Shown here in pieces: positions 1-8,371 of a DNA stretch of 64,000 nt (position 1 is its first letter; every line of letters starts with the position of its first letter). The DNA lies in contig CAIRTK010000003.1 of assembly GCA_903881475.1 (NCBI GenBank), positions 59,273 to 123,272 of the forward strand. Reading direction: 5' to 3'. Below the pieces are notes generated by a model, which did no database searches, was not told where the DNA came from, and worked only from the letters and a program-made list of their open reading frames with translations. The position numbers and the translations under genes are program-made. The stretch is from an uncultured Opitutia bacterium. GTDB lineage: Bacteria > Verrucomicrobiota > Verrucomicrobiia > Opitutales > Opitutaceae.

Positions 1-82
1 GGTCAACATCGAACTTCGAAGTCACGAGGCCATTGACTGGACCTCGGGGTTGGACGTTCGAAGTTGAGCGTTCGATGTTCGG
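1..82. repeat. Inverted repeat with GTTCGA-type arms
   Basis: Short words such as CGAACTTCGAAG recur and are inverted across the block (ATCGAACTTCGAAG near the left, GTTCGAAGTTGAGCGTTCG on the right). The same word family fills the gap at 11678-11870. It lies 3' of the first minus-strand gene. No coding capacity is seen. Confidence 0.6.
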
Positions 83-89
83 CCTTGCT

Positions 90-593
90 TCAGGATTCCG
101 CCCGCCTCGCCTTCTTCTCCGCATCCGTCGCCGCCGCCTGATGCACCCCGCCAAAGTTGCCGCTCTCGCAGGCCCGCACGAAACTCTCCGTCACGCTTTT
201 CAATTCCTCCCAGCGCGCGCGGATCTTCTTCGCCTCTTCGGGCGTGATCTTGTTGTCCGCCGCCGAGGAGGCGATGGTCGCAAGCATGTCCGCAAACTCC
301 TGCACGATGTCGTTGGTCAGCGGGATGAGCTGGCCGGGATGGCTCAGGCTCGCCGGGTTCCGGATGAAAAAACCGCCGGTCTGCTCCGCCACCCATTGCG
401 CGATGCGCGGGTCCCGGGTGGACTTGACCAGCTGGCCGACGCGGTCGAGCGGGTTGTTCGCGCCGCTGCCGGCATCGTCGGAGGGCGGCTCCGTCCATTT
501 GTAGATCAGGGAAAGCGACAGCCCCAGGTCCGCCGCGATCTGTTTCGCGCTGGTTTTCTTGAAAACCTCCCGGAGGACCTCGTGCGATTGCAT
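90..593 (-). CDS. Helix-turn-helix protein, phage CII-like
   Basis: A protein of about 167 residues. Its N-terminus (SHEVLREVFKKTSAKQIAAD followed by LGLSLSLIYKW) has the shape of a helix-turn-helix domain like phage CII-type regulators. The middle and C-terminus are helical and charged, with no recognised domain. I start at the ATG directly before SHEVLREV; an in-frame ATG 18 bases upstream (611) is equally possible, and no clear ribosome site decides. It is divergent from sucC, and inverted TTAGCCG/CGGCTAA half-sites (616-650) lie in the shared upstream region, which would suit autoregulation. Function is inferred from the fold only; no phage genes are nearby. Confidence 0.6.
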   Translation of the reverse strand: MQSHEVLREVFKKTSAKQIAADLGLSLSLIYKWTEPPSDDAGSGANNPLDRVGQLVKSTRDPRIAQWVAEQTGGFFIRNPASLSHPGQLIPLTNDIVQEFADMLATIASSAADNKITPEEAKKIRARWEELKSVTESFVRACESGNFGGVHQAAATDAEKKARRAES

Positions 594-615
594 GGGGCGC
601 GAGCGTGACATCGCA

Positions 616-650
616 TTAGCCGAACGCAATCCCGGGCGCATTCCGGCTAA
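616..650. promoter_or_regulatory. Possible operator between HTH gene and sucC
   Basis: Seven-base inverted half-sites TTAGCCG and CGGCTAA are separated by 21 bases in the divergent intergenic region, close to the start of the HTH gene. Position and symmetry suggest a regulator-binding site, but the long spacer makes this speculative. Confidence 0.25.
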
Positions 651-718
651 CGACCGGGGCTGCGCCGCTTTTTTGCGTGCCTATCCCGGCCGGTTTCTGG
701 CTTACTAACCGCCTCCCC

Positions 719-1900
719 ATGAACATCCACGAGTATCAGGCCAAGGCCTTGTTCGAGAAATTTGGCGTCCCGGCGCCCAAGGGCGCCACCGCCAAATCCG
801 CCGCGGAATTCGATACCGCCCTCGCGTCGCTCCCTGAGGGCGCCATCATGGTGAAATCCCAGATCCACGCCGGCGGCCGCGGCAAGGGCACCTTCACCGA
901 CGGCTTCAAGGGCGGCGTGAAATTCTGCCCGACCAAGGCCGAGGCGAAGGAAAAGGCTGGCAAGATGCTCGGCAACACCCTCGTCACGATCCAGACCGGC
1001 CCCGCCGGCCGCAAGGTGCAGACGATCTATTTCACCCAGGCGAGCGACATCAAAAAGGAATACTATCTCGCCATCCTGCTCGACCGCGCCTCGTCGCGGC
1101 CCGTCATCGTCGCCTCCACCGAGGGCGGCGTCGAAATCGAAAAGGTCGCGCACGACACGCCGGAGAAGCTCCACAAGGTCTTCGTCGACCCGGCCTACGG
1201 CCTCGCGGATTTCCAGGTGCGCGAACTCGTCTTCAAGCTCGGTTTCGCCGGCGCCGAGGCCAAGAACGCCAGCAAGCTGATCCGCAACCTCTACACGATG
1301 TACTGGGAAACCGACGCCGCCATGGTCGAGGTCAATCCGCTCATCACCACCCCCGCGGGCGAGGTCCTCGCGCTCGATGCCAAGGTCTCCTTCGACGACA
1401 ACGCCCTTTTCCGCCATCCCGAGATCGTCGCGCTGCGCGACCTCAATGAGGAGGACCCGAAGGAGATCGAGGCCTCCAAGGCCAGCCTGTCCTACATCGC
1501 CCTCGACGGCAACATCGCCTGCCTCGTCAACGGCGCCGGCCTCGCAATGAGCACGATGGACATCATCAAGCATTTCGGCGGCAGCCCGGCCAACTTCCTC
1601 GACGTCGGCGGCGGCGCCTCGAAGGAGCAGGTCGTGGCGGCGTTCAAGATCATCCTCGGCGACCCGAACGTGAAGGGGATTTTCGTAAATATCTTCGGCG
1701 GCATCATGGACTGCAACGTCATCGCCCTCGGCATCGTCGAGGCGGTGAAGGAAGTCGGCCTCAAGCTCCCGCTCGTCGTCCGCCTCGAGGGCAACAACGT
1801 CCTCGCCGGCAAGGCCACCCTCGCCGGCTCCGGCCTCGCCCTCGTCTCTGGCGACACCATGGCCGACGCCGCCCAGAAAATCGTGAAACTCGTCGCCTGA
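719..1900 (+). CDS. sucC: Succinyl-CoA synthetase beta subunit (ADP/GDP-forming)
   Basis: A 393-residue protein that starts [18 protein letters not shown], the standard SucC N-terminus, so the upstream in-frame ATG is rejected. An ATP-grasp domain fills the first half ([15 protein letters not shown] nucleotide-binding segment, then [19 protein letters not shown] metal and nucleotide residues). The C-terminal CoA-ligase domain carries GGGASKEQV and NIFGGIMDC. With SucD it converts succinyl-CoA, ADP and phosphate to succinate, CoA and ATP in the TCA cycle. sucD follows on the same strand after a small VOC gene, so the usual sucCD pair is interrupted by one gene and by repeat sequence. Length matches the family. 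Confidence 0.97.
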   Translation: MNIHEYQAKALFEKFGVPAPKGATAKSAAEFDTALASLPEGAIMVKSQIHAGGRGKGTFTDGFKGGVKFCPTKAEAKEKAGKMLGNTLVTIQTGPAGRKVQTIYFTQASDIKKEYYLAILLDRASSRPVIVASTEGGVEIEKVAHDTPEKLHKVFVDPAYGLADFQVRELVFKLGFAGAEAKNASKLIRNLYTMYWETDAAMVEVNPLITTPAGEVLALDAKVSFDDNALFRHPEIVALRDLNEEDPKEIEASKASLSYIALDGNIACLVNGAGLAMSTMDIIKHFGGSPANFLDVGGGASKEQVVAAFKIILGDPNVKGIFVNIFGGIMDCNVIALGIVEAVKEVGLKLPLVVRLEGNNVLAGKATLAGSGLALVSGDTMADAAQKIVKLVA

Positions 1901-1901
1901 C

Positions 1902-1982
1902 CTTCTCACAGGAGCATACGGCATAGCAGAGAATCCAAACTCCATCATCGATCTCCGTTTCCTCAGTTGCCTCCTGTAAAAG
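1902..1982. repeat. Degenerate palindromic repeat, family B
   Basis: The block between sucC and the VOC gene ends in GTTTCCTCAGTTGCCTCC followed by TGTAAAA. That is the same arm as the copy inserted in purL at 39273-39360. The left arm (CTCACAGGAGCATACGG) is more diverged. Confidence 0.6.
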
Positions 1983-1993
1983 CAACCCTCCCC

Positions 1994-2359
1994 ATGAGCA
2001 TCCAAGTCAAGGAACTCGCCTTCGTTTTCTACCCCGTCACCGACGTAGCCCGCGCCCGTTCATTTTACGAAGGTCTGCTCGGCCTGAAGGTCGGCTTTCA
2101 GATCGAGTTCGCCCCCGGCCAGTGGTGGATCGAGTACGACATCGCCGGCCAGGCCCTCGCCATCTCCAACGCCATGCCCGGCAAGACCGCCTCGGCCCTC
2201 GCCTTGGAAGTCGCTGACCTCGATGCCGCCCTCACGGCGGTCAAGGCGGCCGGCGCCGATATCGCGAACGAAGTGATGGAATTTCCGCCCTGCCGCATGT
2301 TCATCGTCAAGGATCCGGACGGCAACGAAATCACCCTCCATCACCGCAAGGCTTCGTAA
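1994..2359 (+). CDS. VOC family (glyoxalase/bleomycin-resistance fold) protein
   Basis: A 121-residue single-domain protein with the paired beta-alpha-beta-beta-beta pattern of the vicinal oxygen chelate superfamily: [20 protein letters not shown] at the N-terminus and [15 protein letters not shown] near the C-terminus. The start chosen is [10 protein letters not shown]; the upstream in-frame ATG lies in a repeat block. Substrate cannot be told from sequence; glyoxalase-like isomerases, dioxygenases and binding proteins share the fold. It sits between sucC and sucD on the same strand and may be co-transcribed with them. Confidence 0.85.
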   Translation: MSIQVKELAFVFYPVTDVARARSFYEGLLGLKVGFQIEFAPGQWWIEYDIAGQALAISNAMPGKTASALALEVADLDAALTAVKAAGADIANEVMEFPPCRMFIVKDPDGNEITLHHRKAS

Positions 2360-2369
2360 GCTATCCGGA

Positions 2370-2412
2370 CCAGGCATCCTTCGTCTTCCATCTTTCATCT
2401 TCAATCTTCGAA
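2370..2412. repeat. Single arm of a dispersed repeat (CTTCCATCTTTCATCTTC type)
   Basis: Near-tandem words TTCGTCTTCC, ATCTTTC, ATCTTC, AATCTTC run together between the VOC gene and sucD. They look like one arm of the tandem-word repeats seen elsewhere in the window; no second arm is seen here. Confidence 0.4.
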
Positions 2413-2432
2413 CTCCGCGCGTAGCGCTACCC

Positions 2433-3356
2433 ATGTCCATTCTCATCACTCCCGAAACCAAGATCCTCGTCCAGGGCATCACCGGCGCCTTCGGCGCCAA
2501 GCATGCCCAGCTCTCGCTCGACTACGGCACCCGGGTCGTCGCCGGCGTCACCCCCGGCAAGGGCGGCCAGTTCTTCGAGCACCAGGGCGCCAAGGTTCCG
2601 ATCTTCGACACCGTGATCGAAGCCGCCAAGGCGACCGGCGCGACCGTCTCCGTGATCTTCGTCCCGCCGCCCTTCGCCGCTGACGCCATCCTCGAATGCG
2701 TCGACGCCCGCCTCGATCTGGCGGTCGCCATCACAGAAGGCATCCCGATCAAGGACATGGTGCGCGTGAAGCGCGCAATGCAGGGCAGCCCGACCCGCCT
2801 CGTCGGCCCGAACTGCCCCGGCATTGTCACCCCCGGCACCGGCAAGGATTCGAACGGCGGCTGCCGCATCGGCATCGCCCCCGGCTATATTCATAAGAAG
2901 GGCCATGTCGGCGTCGTTTCCCGCTCCGGCACGCTCACCTACGAGGCGGTCTTCCAACTCACCACCAAGGGCATCGGCCAGAGCACCTCGGTCGGCATCG
3001 GCGGCGACCCCGTCAATGGCACGTCGCACCTTGACGTGATCAAGCTCTTCAACGCCGACCCCGACACGCACGCCATCATCCTCATTGGCGAGATCGGCGG
3101 CAACGCCGAGGTCGAGGCCGCCCGCTGGATCAAGGCCAACTGCAAGAAGCCCGTCGCTGGTTTCATCGCCGGCGCCACCGCCCCCGCCGGCCGGCGCATG
3201 GGCCACGCCGGCGCCATCGTCGGCGGAGCCGAGGACACCGCCGCCGCCAAGATCGCCGTCTTCCAGGAATGCGGCATCGAGGTCGCAGCCACGCCTTCCG
3301 ACATGGCCGACGCCCTCCTCCGCGCGGCCAAGGCCAGGGGCGTGACGCTGTCCTGA
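2433..3356 (+). CDS. sucD: Succinyl-CoA synthetase alpha subunit
   Basis: A 307-residue partner of SucC, slightly longer than the roughly 290-residue norm. The Rossmann CoA-binding domain opens with [16 protein letters not shown]. The phosphohistidine region is recognisable as GHAGAIVGG followed by a helix; HAGA contains the catalytic His. [15 protein letters not shown] is the ligase-domain signature. Together with SucC it catalyses the substrate-level phosphorylation step of the TCA cycle in the cytoplasm. Confidence 0.97.
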   Translation: MSILITPETKILVQGITGAFGAKHAQLSLDYGTRVVAGVTPGKGGQFFEHQGAKVPIFDTVIEAAKATGATVSVIFVPPPFAADAILECVDARLDLAVAITEGIPIKDMVRVKRAMQGSPTRLVGPNCPGIVTPGTGKDSNGGCRIGIAPGYIHKKGHVGVVSRSGTLTYEAVFQLTTKGIGQSTSVGIGGDPVNGTSHLDVIKLFNADPDTHAIILIGEIGGNAEVEAARWIKANCKKPVAGFIAGATAPAGRRMGHAGAIVGGAEDTAAAKIAVFQECGIEVAATPSDMADALLRAAKARGVTLS

Positions 3357-3361
3357 TTGCA

Positions 3362-3462
3362 GGTTGCTGAAACCGGACAGACCGGAATCCAGAAATCAAT
3401 CAGGCAGGCGGTCTGCCTAGAGTGGAAGTCTAGCCGGTTTCCGGTGTCCGAAATCCTGAATT
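3362..3462. repeat. Degenerate inverted repeat between sucD and mtnA
   Basis: GAAACCGGACAGACCGGAATCC on the left and CCGGTTTCCGGTGTCCG on the right are imperfectly inverted. A small AGGCA/TGCCT hairpin sits in the loop. It resembles the CCGGA/TCCGG word family of 26743-26872. Confidence 0.4.
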
Positions 3463-3464
3463 AA

Positions 3465-4556
3465 ATGAACGTCTCCGGCCGAGCCTACCGCACGATCTGG
3501 CCGGCCGTTGACGGTGCGGCCGTCGAAATCATCGACCAGACCCGTCTGCCTCACGCGTTTGTCACCGCCCGCCTCGCGACGCTCGACGATGCAGCCCATG
3601 CCATCCGCGCCATGCTCGTCCGGGGCGCCCCGCTGATTGGCGCCACCGCCGCCTGGGGCCTGTGGCTCGGGTTGCGCGCCGATGCCTCCGACGCCGGTCT
3701 CGCCCGCGCGCATGCCACCCTGCTCGCCACGCGCCCCACCGCCGTCAACCTTCGCTGGGCGCTCGACCGTGTCCGCACCCACGTCGCTCCCCTCGCACCC
3801 GCCACCCGCGCCACCGCGGCCCGGCAACTCGCCCTTGAGATCTGCGACGAGGATGTCGCGGTCAACCGCGGCATCGCCGCCGCCGGCCTGCCGCTCCTCC
3901 GCACCCTGGCCGCGGCGAAAAAAGCCGGCGGGCGGGTCAATGTGCTCACCCACTGCAATGCCGGCTGGCTCGCCGGTGTCGATCTTGGCATGGCCACCGC
4001 GCCCATCTATGCCGCGCATGATGCCGGCCTCCCCATCCATGTCTGGGTCGATGAAACCCGGCCGCGCAACCAGGGCGCGAGCCTTACCGCCTGGGAGCTC
4101 CTGAATCACGGCGTGCCGCACACCATCATCGTGGATAATGCCGGCGGGCACCTCATGCAGCGCGGACAGGTCGACCTCGTCATCGTCGGCACCGACCGCA
4201 CCACGGCGACAGGCGACGTCTGCAACAAGATCGGCACCTACCTGAAGGCCCTTGCCGCGCGTGACAACGGCGTGCCTTTCTACGCCGCCGTGCCCTCCTC
4301 CAGCATCGATTGGACGCTGCGTGACGGCCTCCGCGAGATTCCCATCGAGGAACGCGCCACCCACGAAGTCACCCACCTCACCGGCCTTCTCGCCGATGGC
4401 GGCATCGGGGCCGTCTCGCTCACCCCCTTGGGAAGCCCGGCCGCCAATCCCGCTTTTGATGTCACGCCGGCACGTCTGGTGACCGGTCTGATCACGGAAA
4501 GGGGCGTGACCGAAGCGTCCGAGGCCGGGCTACGGCGGCTGTTTCCGGCCGTTTGA
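3465..4556 (+). CDS. mtnA: S-methyl-5-thioribose-1-phosphate isomerase
   Basis: A 363-residue member of the eIF2B-like/MtnA family. It catalyses the aldose-ketose isomerisation of methylthioribose 1-phosphate in the methionine salvage pathway. RGAPLIGATAAWGL is the N-terminal signature. HCNAGWLA contains the catalytic Cys and GTDRTTATGDVCNKIGTY the catalytic Asp. No other salvage gene (mtnB/C/D/K/P) is adjacent. Ribulose/ribose 1,5-bisphosphate isomerases are related, but the motifs fit MtnA best. Confidence 0.93.
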   Translation: MNVSGRAYRTIWPAVDGAAVEIIDQTRLPHAFVTARLATLDDAAHAIRAMLVRGAPLIGATAAWGLWLGLRADASDAGLARAHATLLATRPTAVNLRWALDRVRTHVAPLAPATRATAARQLALEICDEDVAVNRGIAAAGLPLLRTLAAAKKAGGRVNVLTHCNAGWLAGVDLGMATAPIYAAHDAGLPIHVWVDETRPRNQGASLTAWELLNHGVPHTIIVDNAGGHLMQRGQVDLVIVGTDRTTATGDVCNKIGTYLKALAARDNGVPFYAAVPSSSIDWTLRDGLREIPIEERATHEVTHLTGLLADGGIGAVSLTPLGSPAANPAFDVTPARLVTGLITERGVTEASEAGLRRLFPAV

Positions 4557-4599
4557 GGAATTTCCCGTTGCGCCGCACTTTCGCCAAACGACTGGGAAC

Positions 4600-4850
4600 A
4601 AGTAAATTACGGCAAGCACCTGTTTCCGGGTAGATGCCGGCTGAAAAAAAAGCTGGACGGCGCGCGGCCTACTTCCATGTTCCGCACTGCATCAGGAACG
4701 AATCGGCCCTCCACAAGCCGGTTCTGCCAACCGGGCCGGGAGCGGCCACGGTGGATCGAGGGAAACCTCGGATGTGCGGGACCCGCAAGGGCTCCGAACC
4801 AAAAGCGCTCCCGAAGACGAGACCGACCTGATGCCCAGGTCGGTTTTTTG
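4600..4850 (+). ncRNA. Candidate structured RNA or leader ending in an intrinsic terminator
   Basis: This is the only gap above 300 bp without a protein gene (4557-4899). It holds several stems: GTTCC/GGAAC (4680-4701), GCCGGTT/AACCGG (about 4717-4734), and an 8-bp perfect stem CGGGAGCG/CGCTCCCG (4737-4744 with 4806-4813). That last stem encloses CGAGG-GAAA-CCTCG, a GNRA-type tetraloop hairpin (4757-4770). A rho-independent terminator follows at once, 50 bases before the next start codon. It does not match RNase P, SRP, tmRNA or any riboswitch I can recognise. It may be a free small RNA or an attenuating leader for the two small genes downstream. Confidence 0.45.
4822..4849 (+). terminator. 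Rho-independent terminator
   Basis: A perfect 9-bp stem ACCGACCTG/CAGGTCGGT with a 5-base loop is followed by six T. It ends the structured region upstream of the small gene pair. Confidence 0.85.
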
Positions 4851-4899
4851 TTTTCACACCCTGATGCGCGAACCTGCCCACCACAGACCATCACGCATC

Positions 4900-5157
4900 A
4901 TGTCCAACCTCACCAAACTCCCCGGAATCCGCGTCGACGCGGAGAATCCGAATCATCACCTGTGGGACAACCACGGGACCTGGTTCCTGCACTACACGGT
5001 GCATCCCACGCCCTTCACCAAGGAGCGCATCCGCCGCTCGCTCGGCACGAAGGACGTCAAGGTCGCCCGCGAGCGGCGCGACACCTTCTTTGCGCACCTC
5101 GCCTCGGAGGCCGCCAAGTCCGCCGCCGCGGTCCGCAGCAAGGAAGCCGCGGCATGA
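4900..5157 (+). CDS. Small protein resembling an integrase arm-type N-terminal domain
   Basis: An 85-residue protein. The stretch WFLHYTVHPTPFTKERIRRS followed by LGTKDVKVARERRDTFFAHL looks like the N-terminal DNA-binding part of tyrosine recombinases, but there is no catalytic domain here or downstream. The start MSNLTKLPG lies 50 bases after the terminator. Its stop codon overlaps the next start (ATGA), so the two are probably translated together. It could be a stand-alone DNA-binding protein or an integrase remnant; the conserved partner gene argues for a maintained unit. Confidence 0.65.
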   Translation: MSNLTKLPGIRVDAENPNHHLWDNHGTWFLHYTVHPTPFTKERIRRSLGTKDVKVARERRDTFFAHLASEAAKSAAAVRSKEAAA

Positions 5158-5441
5158 CTCCGGGGATCCGCGTCATCCGTTTCGCCCGCGCCGAGTCGGC
5201 CAACCGCCCTGGCACCGGGTCGGTGGCGCGCGTGCTGCTCGACGAGCAACCGGACTCCGCCGGACAGATCATCCAGCGCGCCCAGCTCTGGGAGTATGTG
5301 CTGCCGGATGGCACCCCGTCAGGCCTGACGAGCACCCTGTCGCGTCAGGACCTCGAGCGGCAGGTGATCATGTATCACCTGGGGCCGCTGCCCGGCGGGG
5401 AAGTGACCGGCCCGGAGCCCTCGCTGAAACTGGCGATGTGA
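5154..5441 (+). CDS. Small protein of unknown function, coupled to preceding gene
   Basis: A 95-residue soluble protein, not recognised. The ATG overlaps the upstream stop by the ATGA arrangement, and a strong terminator follows 9 bases after the stop, so the two genes form a closed two-gene unit. The sequence has no membrane segment or signal peptide. The segment ERQVIMYHLGPLPGG may be its conserved core. Confidence 0.65.
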   Translation: MTPGIRVIRFARAESANRPGTGSVARVLLDEQPDSAGQIIQRAQLWEYVLPDGTPSGLTSTLSRQDLERQVIMYHLGPLPGGEVTGPEPSLKLAM

Positions 5442-5449
5442 CACCCCAA

Positions 5450-5474
5450 AGCCGCGCCACCCGCGCGGCTTTTT
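5450..5474 (+). terminator. Rho-independent terminator of the small gene pair
   Basis: The stem AGCCGCGC/GCGCGGCT with loop CACCC is followed by five T, immediately downstream of the second small gene. Confidence 0.85.
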
Positions 5475-5492
5475 CATGCCCCCTTCCCTCCC

Positions 5493-5518
5493 GTCATCCT
5501 GAGCGAAGCCGAAGGATC
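5493..5518. repeat. GTCATCCTGAGCGAAG repeat
   Basis: GTCATCCTGAGCGAAGCC then GAAGGATC is a word I recall as dispersed in many unrelated bacterial genomes, with ATCCT/AGGAT at its ends. A single copy is seen here, between convergent genes. Confidence 0.4.
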
Positions 5519-5599
5519 AATGTTCTCTCCCGCACGCCCGCGTTCGCTTGCGGACACTCCGGAAGCCCGGGCTACGCGATTCCGTCCCTCAACCCGCCT

Positions 5600-8371
5600 T
5601 CACGGAATCTTCAGCCGCTGGCCCGGCCGCAGGGCATTCTCGCCCTGCAGGATCTCGCGGTTCGCCTCGTAAATCTCCTGCCAGCGGTTCGCCGTGCCGT
5701 AGTAGCGCACGCTGATCCGCGTGAGTGAATCACCCTCCTGCACCACATGCGTGCGGGCTTCCGGCACCGCCGGGACGGCATTGACGGGGACCGCCGCAGC
5801 GGGACGAACCGGTGAAGTCGCGGCGAAATTCGCACTCGGGGTCAGCGCCCCGCCCCCGATCACCCGGGCCGCGTTCGCAATCTGGTCGAGCGTGCCCTGC
5901 GCCTGCCGCAGCCGCGCGGAGATGGCGGCGTTCTCCTGCTGCAGCTGCGCGATCCGCGTCGTGCGATCGCGGTCGATGCCCTGCATCGTCTCGTTCAGCC
6001 GGGCATTGTCGGACCGGAGGCTGGCGTTGTCGCGCTGGGCCGCCGCCAGCTGGCTGGTGACCGTCGCCAGTGCGGCGGCGCGTTGCTCGGCGCTCAGGCG
6101 CGCCTGCTCGGACTGCGCGAGCCGGTCGCTGTCGGCACGCAATCCGGCGATCAGCGTATTTTGGTCGTCGAGCAACTTCTTGAGCTCCGCTTTTTCCGCC
6201 GTCAGCCGTTCGTTCGCACCCGTCAGTTCCGCGACGCTCGCGCTGTGCTGCTCCACCGCCTTGTCCGATTCCGCCAGCTTTGCCTGGGCGGCCGTGAGTT
6301 GCGTCCGCAGCGCAGCCGCGTCATCCGCCGCCTGCGTGCTCCGCGCGCTCTCGGCCTGCGCCGCGGCGAGTTTGGCCGTGAGCTCCTTCAGCTGGTCCTG
6401 TAATTTGTCGTTCGCGGCCGCAAGCTGGGTGACGGTGGAAGCACTCGCCGCCGACTGGCTGGTGAGCTGGTCCGTCGCCTGTTTCGCCTGGGCCAGCTGG
6501 GCTTCCAGGGCCGTCTTCTCGCTGGTGAGCTTCGTGTTCAGGTCCGTGAGCTCCGCCACGCTGGCGTTGTGCTGGTCCACGGCCTTGTCCGATTCCGCCA
6601 GCTTGGCCTGCAGCGTCGCAAGATCCGCCCGCGCCTTGTCCGCCTCGGCCTGGGCGTTCTGCACCAGGGTGCGCGACGCCGCGTCGGCCTGCTTCAGCTG
6701 GGCGGCCGTGAGCTCGGCCGTCTGCTTCTCGCCGGCCAGCCGGTCGTTGTCGGCGGCCAGGCGCTGCTCCTCGGCCCGGAGCTTGTCGGTCTCGGCGGAC
6801 AGCGAGCGCAGCTTCGCATTCAGCGCGGCCACCTCGGGGCTGGGCGTGGCGTCCTCGGCGCTCTTTGACTCGAGGAGCACGCGGTTTGCCTCCGCGAGCG
6901 ACTTGTTGGCCTCGCGGGAACGCTGCAATTGGGCCGCCAGCGTCGAGATCTCCTGGGCGGAATTCTTCCGGTCTTCATCGATCTGCGCTTCCAGCGAGCG
7001 GACCTGGTCCTGCGTCGTCTGCATTTCCAGCTTCATCGCGTCGCTTGGCGCCGCCTTGGCTGCGGCAGCCTGGGCGGCGAGCGCTGCGGCGACGCTCTGC
7101 TTCGCCACCTCCAGGTCCTTTTGCAGCGATTCATTCGCCGCGCTCAGGTCGGCGACCGCCTTGGATTTCTCCTCCAGCGCGCGAGCGGCGGCGTCGAGCT
7201 GAGCGGCCAGCTTCGCCCCGGTGTCGCGATCCTCGGAGCCGGACTGCTGGGCTGCAGACAGCCGCTGGTTCTCGGCGGCGAGCTTGTCATTGGCCGTCCG
7301 TAGGCTCGCCAGCTGGGCGGCAAGTTTTTCTTTCTCCGCCACGGCCGCCGCCGCGTCATTGCGGGCGTTGTCCCTCGCAAGCAGGGCCGCCGCGAGGGAT
7401 TCCTTGGTCGCCGCGGCCTCGGCGCCAGCGCGTTGCGCAGCCTCGAGGTCGGCCTGGGCCTTCGCGAGCCGGTCGCGGTCCGCCGCCTGTGCCTCCTGCG
7501 CGGCGGCCAGCGAGGCTTTCAGCTGCGCCAGCTCGGCCGTCACCCGGCCGGATCCGGCCAGCTGCGCCTGGAGTTTCTGGTTCTGGCCCGTCAACTCATC
7601 ATTCCGGGACGCAAGATCCTGATTGGCATTGGTCAGCGCGGCATTGGATTTCTGGGCGTCGGCCAGCTGCGCCGTGAGCTTGGCCGCCTTGTCGCCCGCC
7701 TCGGACGCGGCCTGTTGCGCGGTGGCCAGGGCGGCCTTCAACTGGGCCGCCTCGGCGGAGGCACGGCTGCCCCCGGCCTGCTGAGCCTGCAGTTTCTGGG
7801 TCTCCGCCGTCAGTTCGTCATTCTTGGTGCCAAGGTCCTGGTTGGCGCCGGTCAGGGCGGCAATCTGCTTCTGGGCGCCGTCGAGCTGCGCGGTGAGTTT
7901 GCCCATCGTCTCGCGATCCGCCGCCTGGGCCTGCTGGGCGGCGGCCAGGGTGGAGCGCAGCTGCGCCACTTGGGTCGACTCGCTGCGGCCGGCCGCGTTC
8001 TGTCGCGCCAGCAGTTCCTGCGTCTGCGCGGTCAGCTCGTCGTTCTTCACCTTCAGCTCGTCGTTGGCCTTGGACAGCGCGGTAATCTGCGTCTGCGCGG
8101 CAGCCAGCTGCCCGGTCAGTTTGTCGCCGGCCGCCTGCGTGGCCGCGGCGGCGGCGGCCTGCCGGGCCTCGTTCAGCTGGGCTTCGAATTTGGCCGCCTG
8201 CACCTTGAGATTGGCCTGCGCGCTTTCGGCCTCGCCGCGCAACTCCTCGGTTTCGCGCCGGGCCGCAATCAGGTCCTGCTTGGCGGCGGCCAGTTCATCC
8301 TGCGCCGGCGACCGGGCCTGGGCCGCGGCGAGACGCTGCTGGAGCGAGGCCTTTTCGGCGGCCAGCGCATT
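5600..8371 (-). pseudogene. C-terminal coiled-coil and LysM part of a split envelope protein
   Basis: This continues the reading frame of the gene ending at 8372 directly after its TAA: 923 codons with no further stop. Nearly all of it is heptad-rich coiled coil built of A, Q, L, K, E and D, with repeats of the ANDKL.A..Q and LTAQLA..Q types. The last 50 residues form a LysM domain (THVVQEGDSLTRISVRYYGT ... LRPGQRLKIP), which binds peptidoglycan. It has no start codon of its own other than weak TTG options (for example at 8242), no ribosome site and no signal peptide, so it is expected to be silent unless TAA is read through or corrected. Confidence 0.7.

Noticed and set aside
4557..4899. 6S RNA, SRP RNA, RNase P or a SAM riboswitch near mtnA
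   Set aside because: None of the diagnostic conserved segments of these RNAs could be found; only generic stems and a terminator.
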